Assembly (NCBI GenBank): GCA_016200125.1
Contig: JACQFK010000080.1
Location: 1-9,468 of the forward strand
DNA: 9,468 nucleotides
Direction of reading: 5' to 3'
DNA from: Planctomycetota bacterium
GTDB lineage: Bacteria; Planctomycetota; MHYJ01; JACPRB01
Shown here: in pieces, positions 1-4,838 of the stretch
Position numbering within the stretch: position 1 is the stretch's first letter
Layout of the letters: every line of letters begins with the position of its first letter
The notes under the pieces: model-generated
Databases searched by the model: none
Told to the model about the DNA's origin: nothing
What the model saw: the letters and a program-made list of their open reading frames with translations, nothing else
Translations under genes and position numbers: made by a program

Positions 1-121
1 CGATCATGTGGGTGCGGAGGCCCGCCGGCTGGCTGCTGATCTCCCGCTCGAGGCCCACGAGGCCCCCCAGCAACCCGGCGAGACACAGCCTCCCGGCCAT
101 CTGCAAGTCGGCGGAGTCCAT
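1..121 (-). CDS. MgtC/SapB-family membrane protein, N-terminal fragment (cut by window edge)
   Basis: Translating the minus strand from the ATG at 121-119 gives 40 residues before the window ends. They begin MDSADLQMAGRLC and contain a hydrophobic stretch followed by GLEREISSQPAGLRTHMI. The pattern LLGxLxGLEREI..(K/Q)PAGLRTHM is the N-terminal signature of the MgtC/SapB family (first membrane helix and the conserved cytoplasmic loop). Members are small inner-membrane proteins linked to Mg2+ limitation, acid stress and, in pathogens, inhibition of ATP synthase. The start lies 6 bases after the stop of the upstream deacylase gene, so the two are probably co-transcribed; only a weak AGGA-like ribosome binding site is visible. 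Family assignment is confident from the motif. Whether it is a true MgtC or the more general SapB/YhiD type cannot be told because the C-terminal domain lies outside the window. Confidence 0.85.
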   Translation of the reverse strand, partial: MDSADLQMAGRLCLAGLLGGLVGLEREISSQPAGLRTHMI

Positions 122-127
122 GCGATC

Positions 128-1129
128 CTATTCGAAGGGCAGTTCCTGCCGCGCGAGGACTTTCTGGAGAACCCGGGTGCGCGGCCCCAGGGAGACCAGG
201 TGGCAGACGGCCTGACCGGGGAGGACCATCGGGACCGTGGTGCAGCCCACCACCAGCCCGCTGTGCGGCGCGCGCAGCCGGCTGACCTCGGTTCCGAACG
301 GTTTCGTATTCACCGCGATCGTTTCGCCCTTTTCGATTATATCACCCGGCTTCACGTTCAGATTGAGGATGCCGCCCTTCTGGGCGCGGATCCAGCGGTG
401 GTCGGTGACCACGATCTGGAAGAGCGGCGAGGTCCGCTCGAACGCGATCATCTTCAGGTCCGCCAGGACGTTCTTGATCCCCTCGACGCCGCGGCGGATG
501 AGCTTCTTCTGGAACTTGAGGGGCTCGCCCGCCTCGAACACCATCGTCGGGACCCCCTCCTCCGTCGCCGCGCGCCGGAGCATCCCTGGCTCCCCGGCCA
601 TGTCGAAGACGACCTCCGACCCGAAGGCCCCGGCCATGCGGCGCAGGATGGGGCTGCGCATGTCCACCCGCACGTGCGGCAGGTTCGTCCGCCCCGCCGC
701 CGCCGTGTGGAGGTCGATCCCGTAGCTGGAGATGCGGACGATCTTCGTGAAGATCGCGTCGGCGATGAGCGACGCCATCGAGCCGCGGTCCCGTCCCGGG
801 AAGAAGCGGTTCAGGTCGCGCCCGTCGGGCAGGTCGCGCGTCATCGAGGTGAAGGAGATCGGATTGGCGATGTGCACCAGGATCAGGGTGCCGTGGAGCT
901 TGTGCGGGTCGACGTCCGCGCGGATCTGGCGAACCATCTCGATGCCGTTGATCTCGTCCCCGTGGACCGCCGCGACGATGAACAGCGTCGGCCCCGGATG
1001 CGCGCCGTGGATCACGGTCACCGGGATGAAGACCGGCGTGGCGGTGTAGAACTCGCTGATGCGGATCTTGACGTCCTTCCGATGGCCGACCGGAACCTTC
1101 ATGCCCGCGATCTCGAAGGCTTTCACCAC
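128..1129 (-). CDS. Succinylglutamate desuccinylase/aspartoacylase-family zinc deacylase
   Basis: This 333-residue protein belongs to the M14-like AstE/AspA family, zinc hydrolases that release an acyl group from N-acyl amino acids or trim amino acids from conjugates. Zinc-site signatures are visible: H56-G-D-E59, the GRDLNRxFPG block at 103-112, H141 (IDLHT) and a late Glu in FEAGE (about 199). The tail (about 235-315) looks like the beta-rich C-terminal domain of the family (KPGDIIEKGE). Translation starts at tandem GTG codons (1129 and 1126), with a GGGGGAG ribosome binding site 4 and 7 bases upstream, so the second GTG is an equally good start. It lies 37 bases after rimK and 6 before the mgtC-like gene. 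The substrate is not known. The rimK neighbour suggests a glutamate-containing conjugate (inference). It should not be called astE, since the arginine succinyltransferase pathway genes are absent here. Confidence 0.9.
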   Translation of the reverse strand: MVKAFEIAGMKVPVGHRKDVKIRISEFYTATPVFIPVTVIHGAHPGPTLFIVAAVHGDEINGIEMVRQIRADVDPHKLHGTLILVHIANPISFTSMTRDLPDGRDLNRFFPGRDRGSMASLIADAIFTKIVRISSYGIDLHTAAAGRTNLPHVRVDMRSPILRRMAGAFGSEVVFDMAGEPGMLRRAATEEGVPTMVFEAGEPLKFQKKLIRRGVEGIKNVLADLKMIAFERTSPLFQIVVTDHRWIRAQKGGILNLNVKPGDIIEKGETIAVNTKPFGTEVSRLRAPHSGLVVGCTTVPMVLPGQAVCHLVSLGPRTRVLQKVLARQELPFE

Positions 1130-1133
1130 GCAA

Positions 1134-1140
1134 CTCCCCC
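1134..1140 (-). promoter_or_regulatory. Ribosome binding site of the deacylase gene
   Basis: GGGGGAG on the minus strand lies 4 bases before the first GTG and 7 before the second GTG of the deacylase gene. It supports a GTG start in the absence of a suitable ATG and slightly favours the second GTG by spacing. Confidence 0.55.
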
Positions 1141-1166
1141 ACTGGCAGCCGACCCGGTCACAGGGC

Positions 1167-2051
1167 TCACTTCCCTCTCCTCGCCGCGCGGACGGCGGCT
1201 TCGATGAACATCTTCGCGATGTTGCGCTGGGTCGCCTCCTCGAGGCCCTCGAAGCCGGGCGAGGCGTTCACCTCGATCACCATGGGGCCCGCCGCCGACT
1301 CGAGGATGTCGACGCCGGCCAGCTGGAGGCCCGCCGCGGCCGCGGCCCTCAGCGCGACCCGCTCGTAGGCCTTCGAGAGCTTGACGGGCTCGCCCACGCC
1401 CCCGCGGTGGATGTTGGAGCGGAATTCGCCCTCGGGGCCGATGCGCCGCATCGCCGCGCGCACCTCGCCGTCGATGACCAGCGCGCGGATGTCCTTCCCC
1501 TTCGACTCGGCGATGAAGCGCTGGATCATGATGTCCTCGCCGAGGCTCCAGATCGTCTCGAGCATCGACTCGACCGACGCCTTGCTCTCCGCGAAGATCA
1601 CGCCCGTCCCCTGCGTGCCGCGCAGGAGCTTGAGGATGAGCGGCGGGCCGGAGACCAGCTTCATCAGCTTGTCCAGGTCGCGCGGGTAGCGCGACATCAG
1701 CGTGTCGGGGACCGGCACCCCCTTCGCCGCCAGGACCTGGAGGCAGGAGAGCTTGTTCTTGGCCTGCTCGATCGCCGTCGCCCGGTTCACGACCGGCACG
1801 CGCATCAGCTCGAAGTGGCGGACCACGGCGATGGAGTAGGTCGTCCCCGCCGTTCCGATCCTCGGCAGCACGGCCTGGGGGCGCTTGAGCGTGCGGCCGC
1901 CCACGAGCATCGACGGCTCGCCGTGGCTGAGCCGGAGGACGCACTTGAGGGGGTCGGCGACGTCGACCTCGTGGCCGAGGCTCCTCCCCTCGTCGCGTAG
2001 CCGCTTCGTCGAGTAGAGGGAACGCTTCCGGGAGAGAATCAGGATCTTCAA
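1167..2051 (-). CDS. rimK: RimK-type ATP-grasp ligase (ribosomal protein S6 glutamate ligase)
   Basis: The 294-residue product matches E. coli RimK (300 residues) almost end to end: MKILILSRKRSLYSTKRLR at the N-terminus, AVLPRIGTA (60-68), ATP-binding lysines at about 100 and 141 with the RGTQGTGV loop (144-151), KGKDIRALV (185-192), RSNIHRGG (211-218), and the magnesium-binding EVNASPGFEGLE (260-271). RimK uses ATP to add glutamates to the C-terminus of ribosomal protein S6. Relatives make glutamyl conjugates such as beta-citryl-glutamate. The conserved N-terminus forces a TTG start at 2051-2049. No clear Shine-Dalgarno sequence precedes it, but a TAGAAT hexamer ends 9 bases upstream. A four-codon reading frame (ATG at 2062, TGA at 2050-2048) overlaps the TTG. 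The gene lies 51 bases after the altered end of glgA and is followed by the deacylase. Family identity is nearly certain; the S6 substrate is inferred. Confidence 0.95.
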   Translation of the reverse strand: MKILILSRKRSLYSTKRLRDEGRSLGHEVDVADPLKCVLRLSHGEPSMLVGGRTLKRPQAVLPRIGTAGTTYSIAVVRHFELMRVPVVNRATAIEQAKNKLSCLQVLAAKGVPVPDTLMSRYPRDLDKLMKLVSGPPLILKLLRGTQGTGVIFAESKASVESMLETIWSLGEDIMIQRFIAESKGKDIRALVIDGEVRAAMRRIGPEGEFRSNIHRGGVGEPVKLSKAYERVALRAAAAAGLQLAGVDILESAAGPMVIEVNASPGFEGLEEATQRNIAKMFIEAAVRAARRGK

Positions 2052-2060
2052 GGGCGGTTC

Positions 2061-2066
2061 ATTCTA
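2061..2066 (-). promoter_or_regulatory. Possible -10 element upstream of rimK
   Basis: TAGAAT (5 of 6 matches to TATAAT) on the minus strand ends 9 bases before the TTG start of rimK. No convincing -35 hexamer is seen at 16-18 bases; a weak CTGTGC lies 19 bases upstream. If it is used, the transcript would begin at or just before the start codon, i.e. be nearly leaderless. Evidence is limited to the hexamer and its position. Confidence 0.25.
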
Positions 2067-2102
2067 TCGGGCCCGGCGGCCGGCCGCACAGCACAATCTC
2101 CG

Positions 2103-3365
2103 TCAGGACCGGGTCAGCGACTCGTAGAGCTTCAGCTCGCCGGGCAGGTAGCCCATGTGGGCGCGGGCTTCGACACCTTGTGCCTGGCAGTCAAGGCCCA
2201 AGACGAGGGCCTGGCCTGAGCTCGGCAGGATCAGCCCGCAGGGCTCGTACTTCGAGGGGACGAGCAGCAGGTCGGCGCCCGCCATGATCTGATGGGCGAA
2301 TGCGTTGTCGAAGGCGATGTGGACGGAGCACTTCCCGCGATGGCGGTCGGCCACGCCGAGCATCGCGTCCTGGAGCCAGGGCTCCCCCGACCCGAGGACC
2401 ACGACCTGGACGTCGTTGTGCAGGATGCCGTCGGCGCCGCGGACGAAGAGATCGACGCCCTTCTGCTCGGCGAGCCGGCCGACGATCGCGATGACGGGGA
2501 CCTCGGGGCGCGCCGGAAGTCCGCAGCGCCGCTGGAGCGCCGCCTTGCACATCGACTTCCCGTTCATCGCCCTGGCGGAGTACTTCACCGCGAGATGCGG
2601 ATCCTTCTCGGGATCCCACTCGTCGTAGTCGACGCCGTTGAGGATGCCGCGGAGGCTCGACGCGCGGCCGCGGAGCACTCCGTCCATCCCCCAGCCGTGG
2701 ACCGGGTGCTGGATCTCATGGGCGTAGGTCGGGCTCACGGTCGTCAGCGCATCCGCGTGGACGAGGCCGCCCTTCATGAAATTGATCCCGTCGTAGTACT
2801 CCAGGTCGAGGAAGGTGAAATGGTTCCAGCCGATGCCCGTGAGGGGCAGCATCTCCTTCCAGAAGCGCCCCTGGTACGCGAGGTTGTGCACGGTGAAGAC
2901 GCTTTTCGTCTTCGGGAACGCGCCGGCGTAGAGGGTCTTCAGGTACAGCGGCAGCAGCCCGGTCTGCCAGTCGTGGGCGTGGATGACGTCCGGCGCGCGT
3001 CCGCTTTGGGCGATGTGCTCCAGCGCCCCGCGCATGAGGAACACGAAGCGCTGCAGGTTGTCGGGATAGTCGCCCTGTCCGTTCCCGTAGAGGTTCGGCC
3101 GCCCGTAGAACTGGTCGTGCTCCAGGAAGAAGAAGCGCCCCGACTTCCGCACCGCGCCCCATGCCCTCCCCTGCCCTATCGGCACCGTGATCAGGTTCGG
3201 CAGCTCCTCCAGCGGATGCTTCCTCACCGACGAATAGAGCGGCGAGTAGACGGACACGTCGACGCCGAGCCGGGCGAGCGCCTGGGGAAGAACCCCGGCG
3301 ACGTCCCCGAGACCGCCGGTCTTGGAGAACGGAACAGCCTCAGACGTGATGAATGCGACCTTCAT
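2103..3365 (-). CDS. glgA: Glycogen synthase GlgA, C-terminally truncated and fused to an unrelated tail
   Basis: Residues 1-378 are a bacterial GT5 ADP-glucose glycogen/starch synthase: MKVAFITSEAVPFSKTGGLGDV (the KTGGL loop, K15, binds ADP-glucose), DVIHAHDWQTGLLP (126-139), VHNLAYQG (159-166), LNGVDYDEWDP (242-252), GRLAEQKGVDLF (296-307) and VPSKYEPCGL (369-378) with the catalytic-site Glu374. A normal GlgA continues with a TQ.YALRYGT..V..TGGLADTV-like block and about 95 further residues ending in a C-terminal helix that packs on domain 1. None of that is present. From residue 379 to 420 the sequence resembles an ABC-transporter ATPase (separate entry). Total length is 420 against about 475-490 in the family. 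The lost segment contributes to nucleotide-sugar binding, so the product is probably inactive as written. The ATG at 3365 matches the family N-terminus but has no Shine-Dalgarno sequence; a heptad repeat ends 11 bases upstream. Assembly error is a serious alternative. Confidence 0.9.
   Translation of the reverse strand: MKVAFITSEAVPFSKTGGLGDVAGVLPQALARLGVDVSVYSPLYSSVRKHPLEELPNLITVPIGQGRAWGAVRKSGRFFFLEHDQFYGRPNLYGNGQGDYPDNLQRFVFLMRGALEHIAQSGRAPDVIHAHDWQTGLLPLYLKTLYAGAFPKTKSVFTVHNLAYQGRFWKEMLPLTGIGWNHFTFLDLEYYDGINFMKGGLVHADALTTVSPTYAHEIQHPVHGWGMDGVLRGRASSLRGILNGVDYDEWDPEKDPHLAVKYSARAMNGKSMCKAALQRRCGLPARPEVPVIAIVGRLAEQKGVDLFVRGADGILHNDVQVVVLGSGEPWLQDAMLGVADRHRGKCSVHIAFDNAFAHQIMAGADLLLVPSKYEPCGLILPSSGQALVLGLDCQAQGVEARAHMGYLPGELKLYESLTRS
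2106..2231 (-). pseudogene. Fragment of an ABC-transporter ATPase fused in frame to glgA
   Basis: The last 42 codons of the glgA reading frame encode ILPSSGQALVLGLD, followed by ARAHMGYLPGELKLYESLT. This matches the stretch of ABC-2-type transporter ATPases just after the Walker A helix (typically GLI.PTSG.A.VLGLD...) up to and slightly past the Q-loop region (VGYLPGEL.LYE.LTG). Walker A, the signature motif and Walker B are all absent, so it is a fragment without function of its own. The shared Gly-Leu at the boundary (GlgA EPCGL; ABC GLI.P) is compatible with a microhomology join near 2232-2237. After the stop at 2105-2103 no frame continues recognisably as an ABC ATPase, so there appear to be two joins about 130 bases apart. 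The identification rests on remembered family patterns, not a search. Confidence 0.7.
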
Positions 3366-3432
3366 GATCCGAGGACAAATCCGAAATCCGAAATCCGAAA
3401 TCCAAAAAAGCCGCCCGAATCCTGGATCATGA
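3362..3432. repeat. 9-bp inverted repeat spanning the four-helix gene/glgA junction
   Basis: TCATGATCC at 3362-3370 and GGATCATGA at 3424-3432 are perfect reverse complements with 53 bases between them. One arm contains the glgA ATG (3365-3363) and the other contains the TGA stop of the four-helix-bundle gene (3429-3427). The left heptad repeat lies inside the loop. It may form a hairpin covering the glgA start, or be chance. Confidence 0.5.
3377..3403. repeat. Left heptad-repeat arm of the inverted repeat
   Basis: Nearly four tandem copies of the 7-base unit AAATCCG on the plus strand. Positions 3377-3402 are the exact reverse complement of 3807-3832 (26 of 26). The arm lies in the gap between the four-helix-bundle gene and glgA, ending 11 bases upstream of the glgA ATG in transcription direction. 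A run of six A (T6 on the minus strand, 3404-3409) abuts it; I see no good stem preceding it that would make it a terminator. Confidence 0.9.
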
Positions 3433-3837
3433 GAGCCGATCGATGATGGTCCGCAGAATCCGAACGAGCTGCTCGACTTCGTCGATTTCCTTCTTCACCG
3501 GGACCTTCGGGCCCCAGACCCGATCCACCATCTTCAGCCAGTAGGCGGTTTCCTGGGCCTCCTTTTTCGAGATGACGAAGCTTCTCCGGGTATCGGCCTT
3601 GCTGACCGCACCGTCCGCCTCCTCAACATTGGCGCCGACGGACGTGCCGCAGCGGATCAACTGATTCCTCACCATAAGCCCTTCGATCGTGGGAGGCAGC
3701 AGCGCGCCGATCTCCAGGATGCGCACGGCGAAGGCCAGGGTCCGCTCCCTTAGATTGAACGGCTTGTCGCCCGCCGCAGGGATCAGGAGCGGGCGGGGTC
3801 CTTTCCGATTTCGGATTTCGGATTTCGGATTTCTCAT
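3427..3837 (-). CDS. Four-helix-bundle protein (S23/23S rRNA IVS family)
   Basis: This 136-residue product has the features of the four-helix-bundle family (TIGR02436-type): DKPFNLRERTLAFAVRILEI (24-43, helix 1), NQLIRCGTSVGANVEEADGA (58-77, the family's best motif), SKADTRRSFVISKKEAQETAYWLKMV (79-104), and a final amphipathic helix ending IDRLS. Members have no known enzymatic activity; they are found in 23S rRNA intervening sequences and as stand-alone genes, and resemble the Avd accessory protein fold of diversity-generating retroelements. The ATG at 3837 overlaps the galT stop (ATGA), suggesting coupled translation. The first ~12 residues (MRNPKSEIRNRK) are simply the translated heptad repeat, and the family domain begins near residue 24. 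No other ATG or GTG start lies between. It interrupts an otherwise metabolic gene order, has lower GC than its neighbours and is bounded by inverted repeats. Family confident; function unknown. Confidence 0.85.
   Translation of the reverse strand: MRNPKSEIRNRKGPRPLLIPAAGDKPFNLRERTLAFAVRILEIGALLPPTIEGLMVRNQLIRCGTSVGANVEEADGAVSKADTRRSFVISKKEAQETAYWLKMVDRVWGPKVPVKKEIDEVEQLVRILRTIIDRLS
3807..3832. repeat. Right heptad-repeat arm of the inverted repeat
   Basis: Tandem copies of the 7-base unit CGGATTT on the plus strand, exactly complementary to 3377-3402. It is preceded by one degenerate copy (TTTCCGA, 3802-3808). In the transcript this arm encodes the first residues of the four-helix-bundle protein. 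It lies two bases inside the galT stop codon, so pairing with the other arm would place the four-helix start codon next to a long stem. Confidence 0.9.
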
Positions 3838-4817
3838 GCTTTCACTTCGCGGAGGAAGGCCGCCGCCTGCTCCGGCGGCACCGTGTTGATGTAGAAGCCC
3901 GAGCCCCATTCGAAGCCGGCCACGCGGGTGATGCGCGGAATGATCTCGAAGTGCCAGTGGTAGTGGTCCAGCGAGCGGACGTTCAGCGGGCTCGTGTGGA
4001 TCAGGTAGTTGTAGGGCGGGTCGTTGAGCGCCGCCTCGATCTTCGCGATCGACTGGCGCAGGCAGCGGGCGAGCTCGGGCAGCAGCGCGTCGTCCGTAGC
4101 CTCGAAGTGCGACATGTGGCGCTTGGGCATCAGGTGGGTTTCGAAGGGAAAGCGGGCGGCGAAGGGCTCGAAGGCGATGAAGTTCGGCGTGTCCATCACC
4201 ATCCGCGAGCCGCTCTGCAGCTCCTGCATCACCAGGTCGCAGAGGAGACAGCGGCCGCGGTACTCGAAGTGCTCGCTGCAGCGGCGGATCTCCTGCTCCA
4301 CCTGCAGGGGCACGATCGGCGTCGCGATGAGCTGCGAATGGGTGTGCTCCATCGAGGCGCCGGCCTTGTCGCGCACGTTCTTGAACACGAGGCCGTAGAC
4401 CAGGCGGTGGTCGTTGCGGAGGTCGAGGAGGCGCTGCTTGTAGAGCCAGAGGACGTCGCGGACCTCGTCGTCGTTCAGCTTCGTGATCGAGACCTCGTGG
4501 CGCGGAGACTCGATGATGACCTCGTGGGCGCCGACGCCGTTCATGAGGTCGTACATGCCGTCGCCGCGCTTGCCCTGGTCGCCCTCGACCATGAGCGCGG
4601 GGAACTTGTTGGCCACCACGCGGGAGCGCCAGGGGCCGCCGTTGCGGACGGCGATGATCTCCTGGGGGGTCATCGACTCGTTGCCGGCGCAGAAGGCGCA
4701 GGGGACGCTGCGGGGCGCGGGCGGCAGCTCCTGGGCGAAGTCGTCCGGGCGCCGGGCGCGCTCGGAGGCGATGATGACCCAGCGGCCTGCGACCGGGTCT
4801 CGACGAAGTTCGGGCAT
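3834..4817 (-). CDS. galT: Galactose-1-phosphate uridylyltransferase
   Basis: This cytoplasmic Leloir-pathway enzyme exchanges UMP between UDP-glucose and galactose-1-phosphate. The 327-residue product begins MPELRRDPVAGRWVIIASERA, the family N-terminus. The zinc-binding Cys pair is C40-AF-C43, with H107 (SPRH) and H158 completing the site. The active-site triad motif is H158-T-H160-S-Q162, with H160 as the nucleophile that carries UMP (equivalent to E. coli H164-P-H166-S-Q168). A C-terminal histidine cluster DHYHWHFEIIPR (284-295) is intact, as is a second CxxC (C190, C193). A GGAG ribosome binding site lies 8 bases before the ATG at 4817. The gene starts 21 bases after the GH57 stop, so it is probably in the same transcript. 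Its TGA overlaps the start of the four-helix-bundle gene and abuts the repeat arm, without visible loss of the C-terminus. ADP-glucose-using relatives exist, so a related nucleotidyl transfer is possible. Confidence 0.95.
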   Translation of the reverse strand: MPELRRDPVAGRWVIIASERARRPDDFAQELPPAPRSVPCAFCAGNESMTPQEIIAVRNGGPWRSRVVANKFPALMVEGDQGKRGDGMYDLMNGVGAHEVIIESPRHEVSITKLNDDEVRDVLWLYKQRLLDLRNDHRLVYGLVFKNVRDKAGASMEHTHSQLIATPIVPLQVEQEIRRCSEHFEYRGRCLLCDLVMQELQSGSRMVMDTPNFIAFEPFAARFPFETHLMPKRHMSHFEATDDALLPELARCLRQSIAKIEAALNDPPYNYLIHTSPLNVRSLDHYHWHFEIIPRITRVAGFEWGSGFYINTVPPEQAAAFLREVKA

Positions 4818-4838
4818 TCGGAGTTCTCCGCAGGCCTT

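Larger units (their letters stand above)
3377..3832 (-). mobile_element. Putative IVS-like insertion: four-helix-bundle gene inside a 26-bp inverted repeat
   Basis: A 456-base package consists of a heptad-repeat arm, a four-helix-bundle (S23/IVS) gene and an exactly complementary arm. It begins 1-2 bases after the galT stop codon and ends just before the glgA start, so it sits between two metabolic genes without breaking either. S23-type proteins are known from intervening sequences in 23S rRNA of Leptospira, Coxiella and others, where complementary ends flank the reading frame. The same arrangement here suggests a related element, but no transposase, target-site duplication or empty site can be shown. 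The coding part is visibly less GC-rich than its neighbours. Mobility is inference. Confidence 0.35.

Noticed and set aside
8..1207. Long plus-strand open frame opposite the deacylase gene.
   Set aside because: The opposite strand encodes a protein with a complete zinc-site pattern; the plus-strand translation is Arg/Asp/His-rich filler.
3404..3409. T6 run on the minus strand after the four-helix-bundle gene, as an intrinsic terminator.
   Set aside because: No convincing GC-rich hairpin directly precedes it. The only nearby stems are the long-range repeat arms, which lie on its far side.
3377..3832. CRISPR array, because of the short tandem repeats.
   Set aside because: The repeat unit is 7 bases with no spacers, the two arrays are in opposite orientation and they bracket a gene; no cas genes are present.
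4819..4830. CGGAG-TT-CTCCG palindrome over the galT ribosome binding site, as a regulatory hairpin.
   Set aside because: A two-base loop is too small to form a stable hairpin, and the match is readily explained by the Shine-Dalgarno sequence itself.
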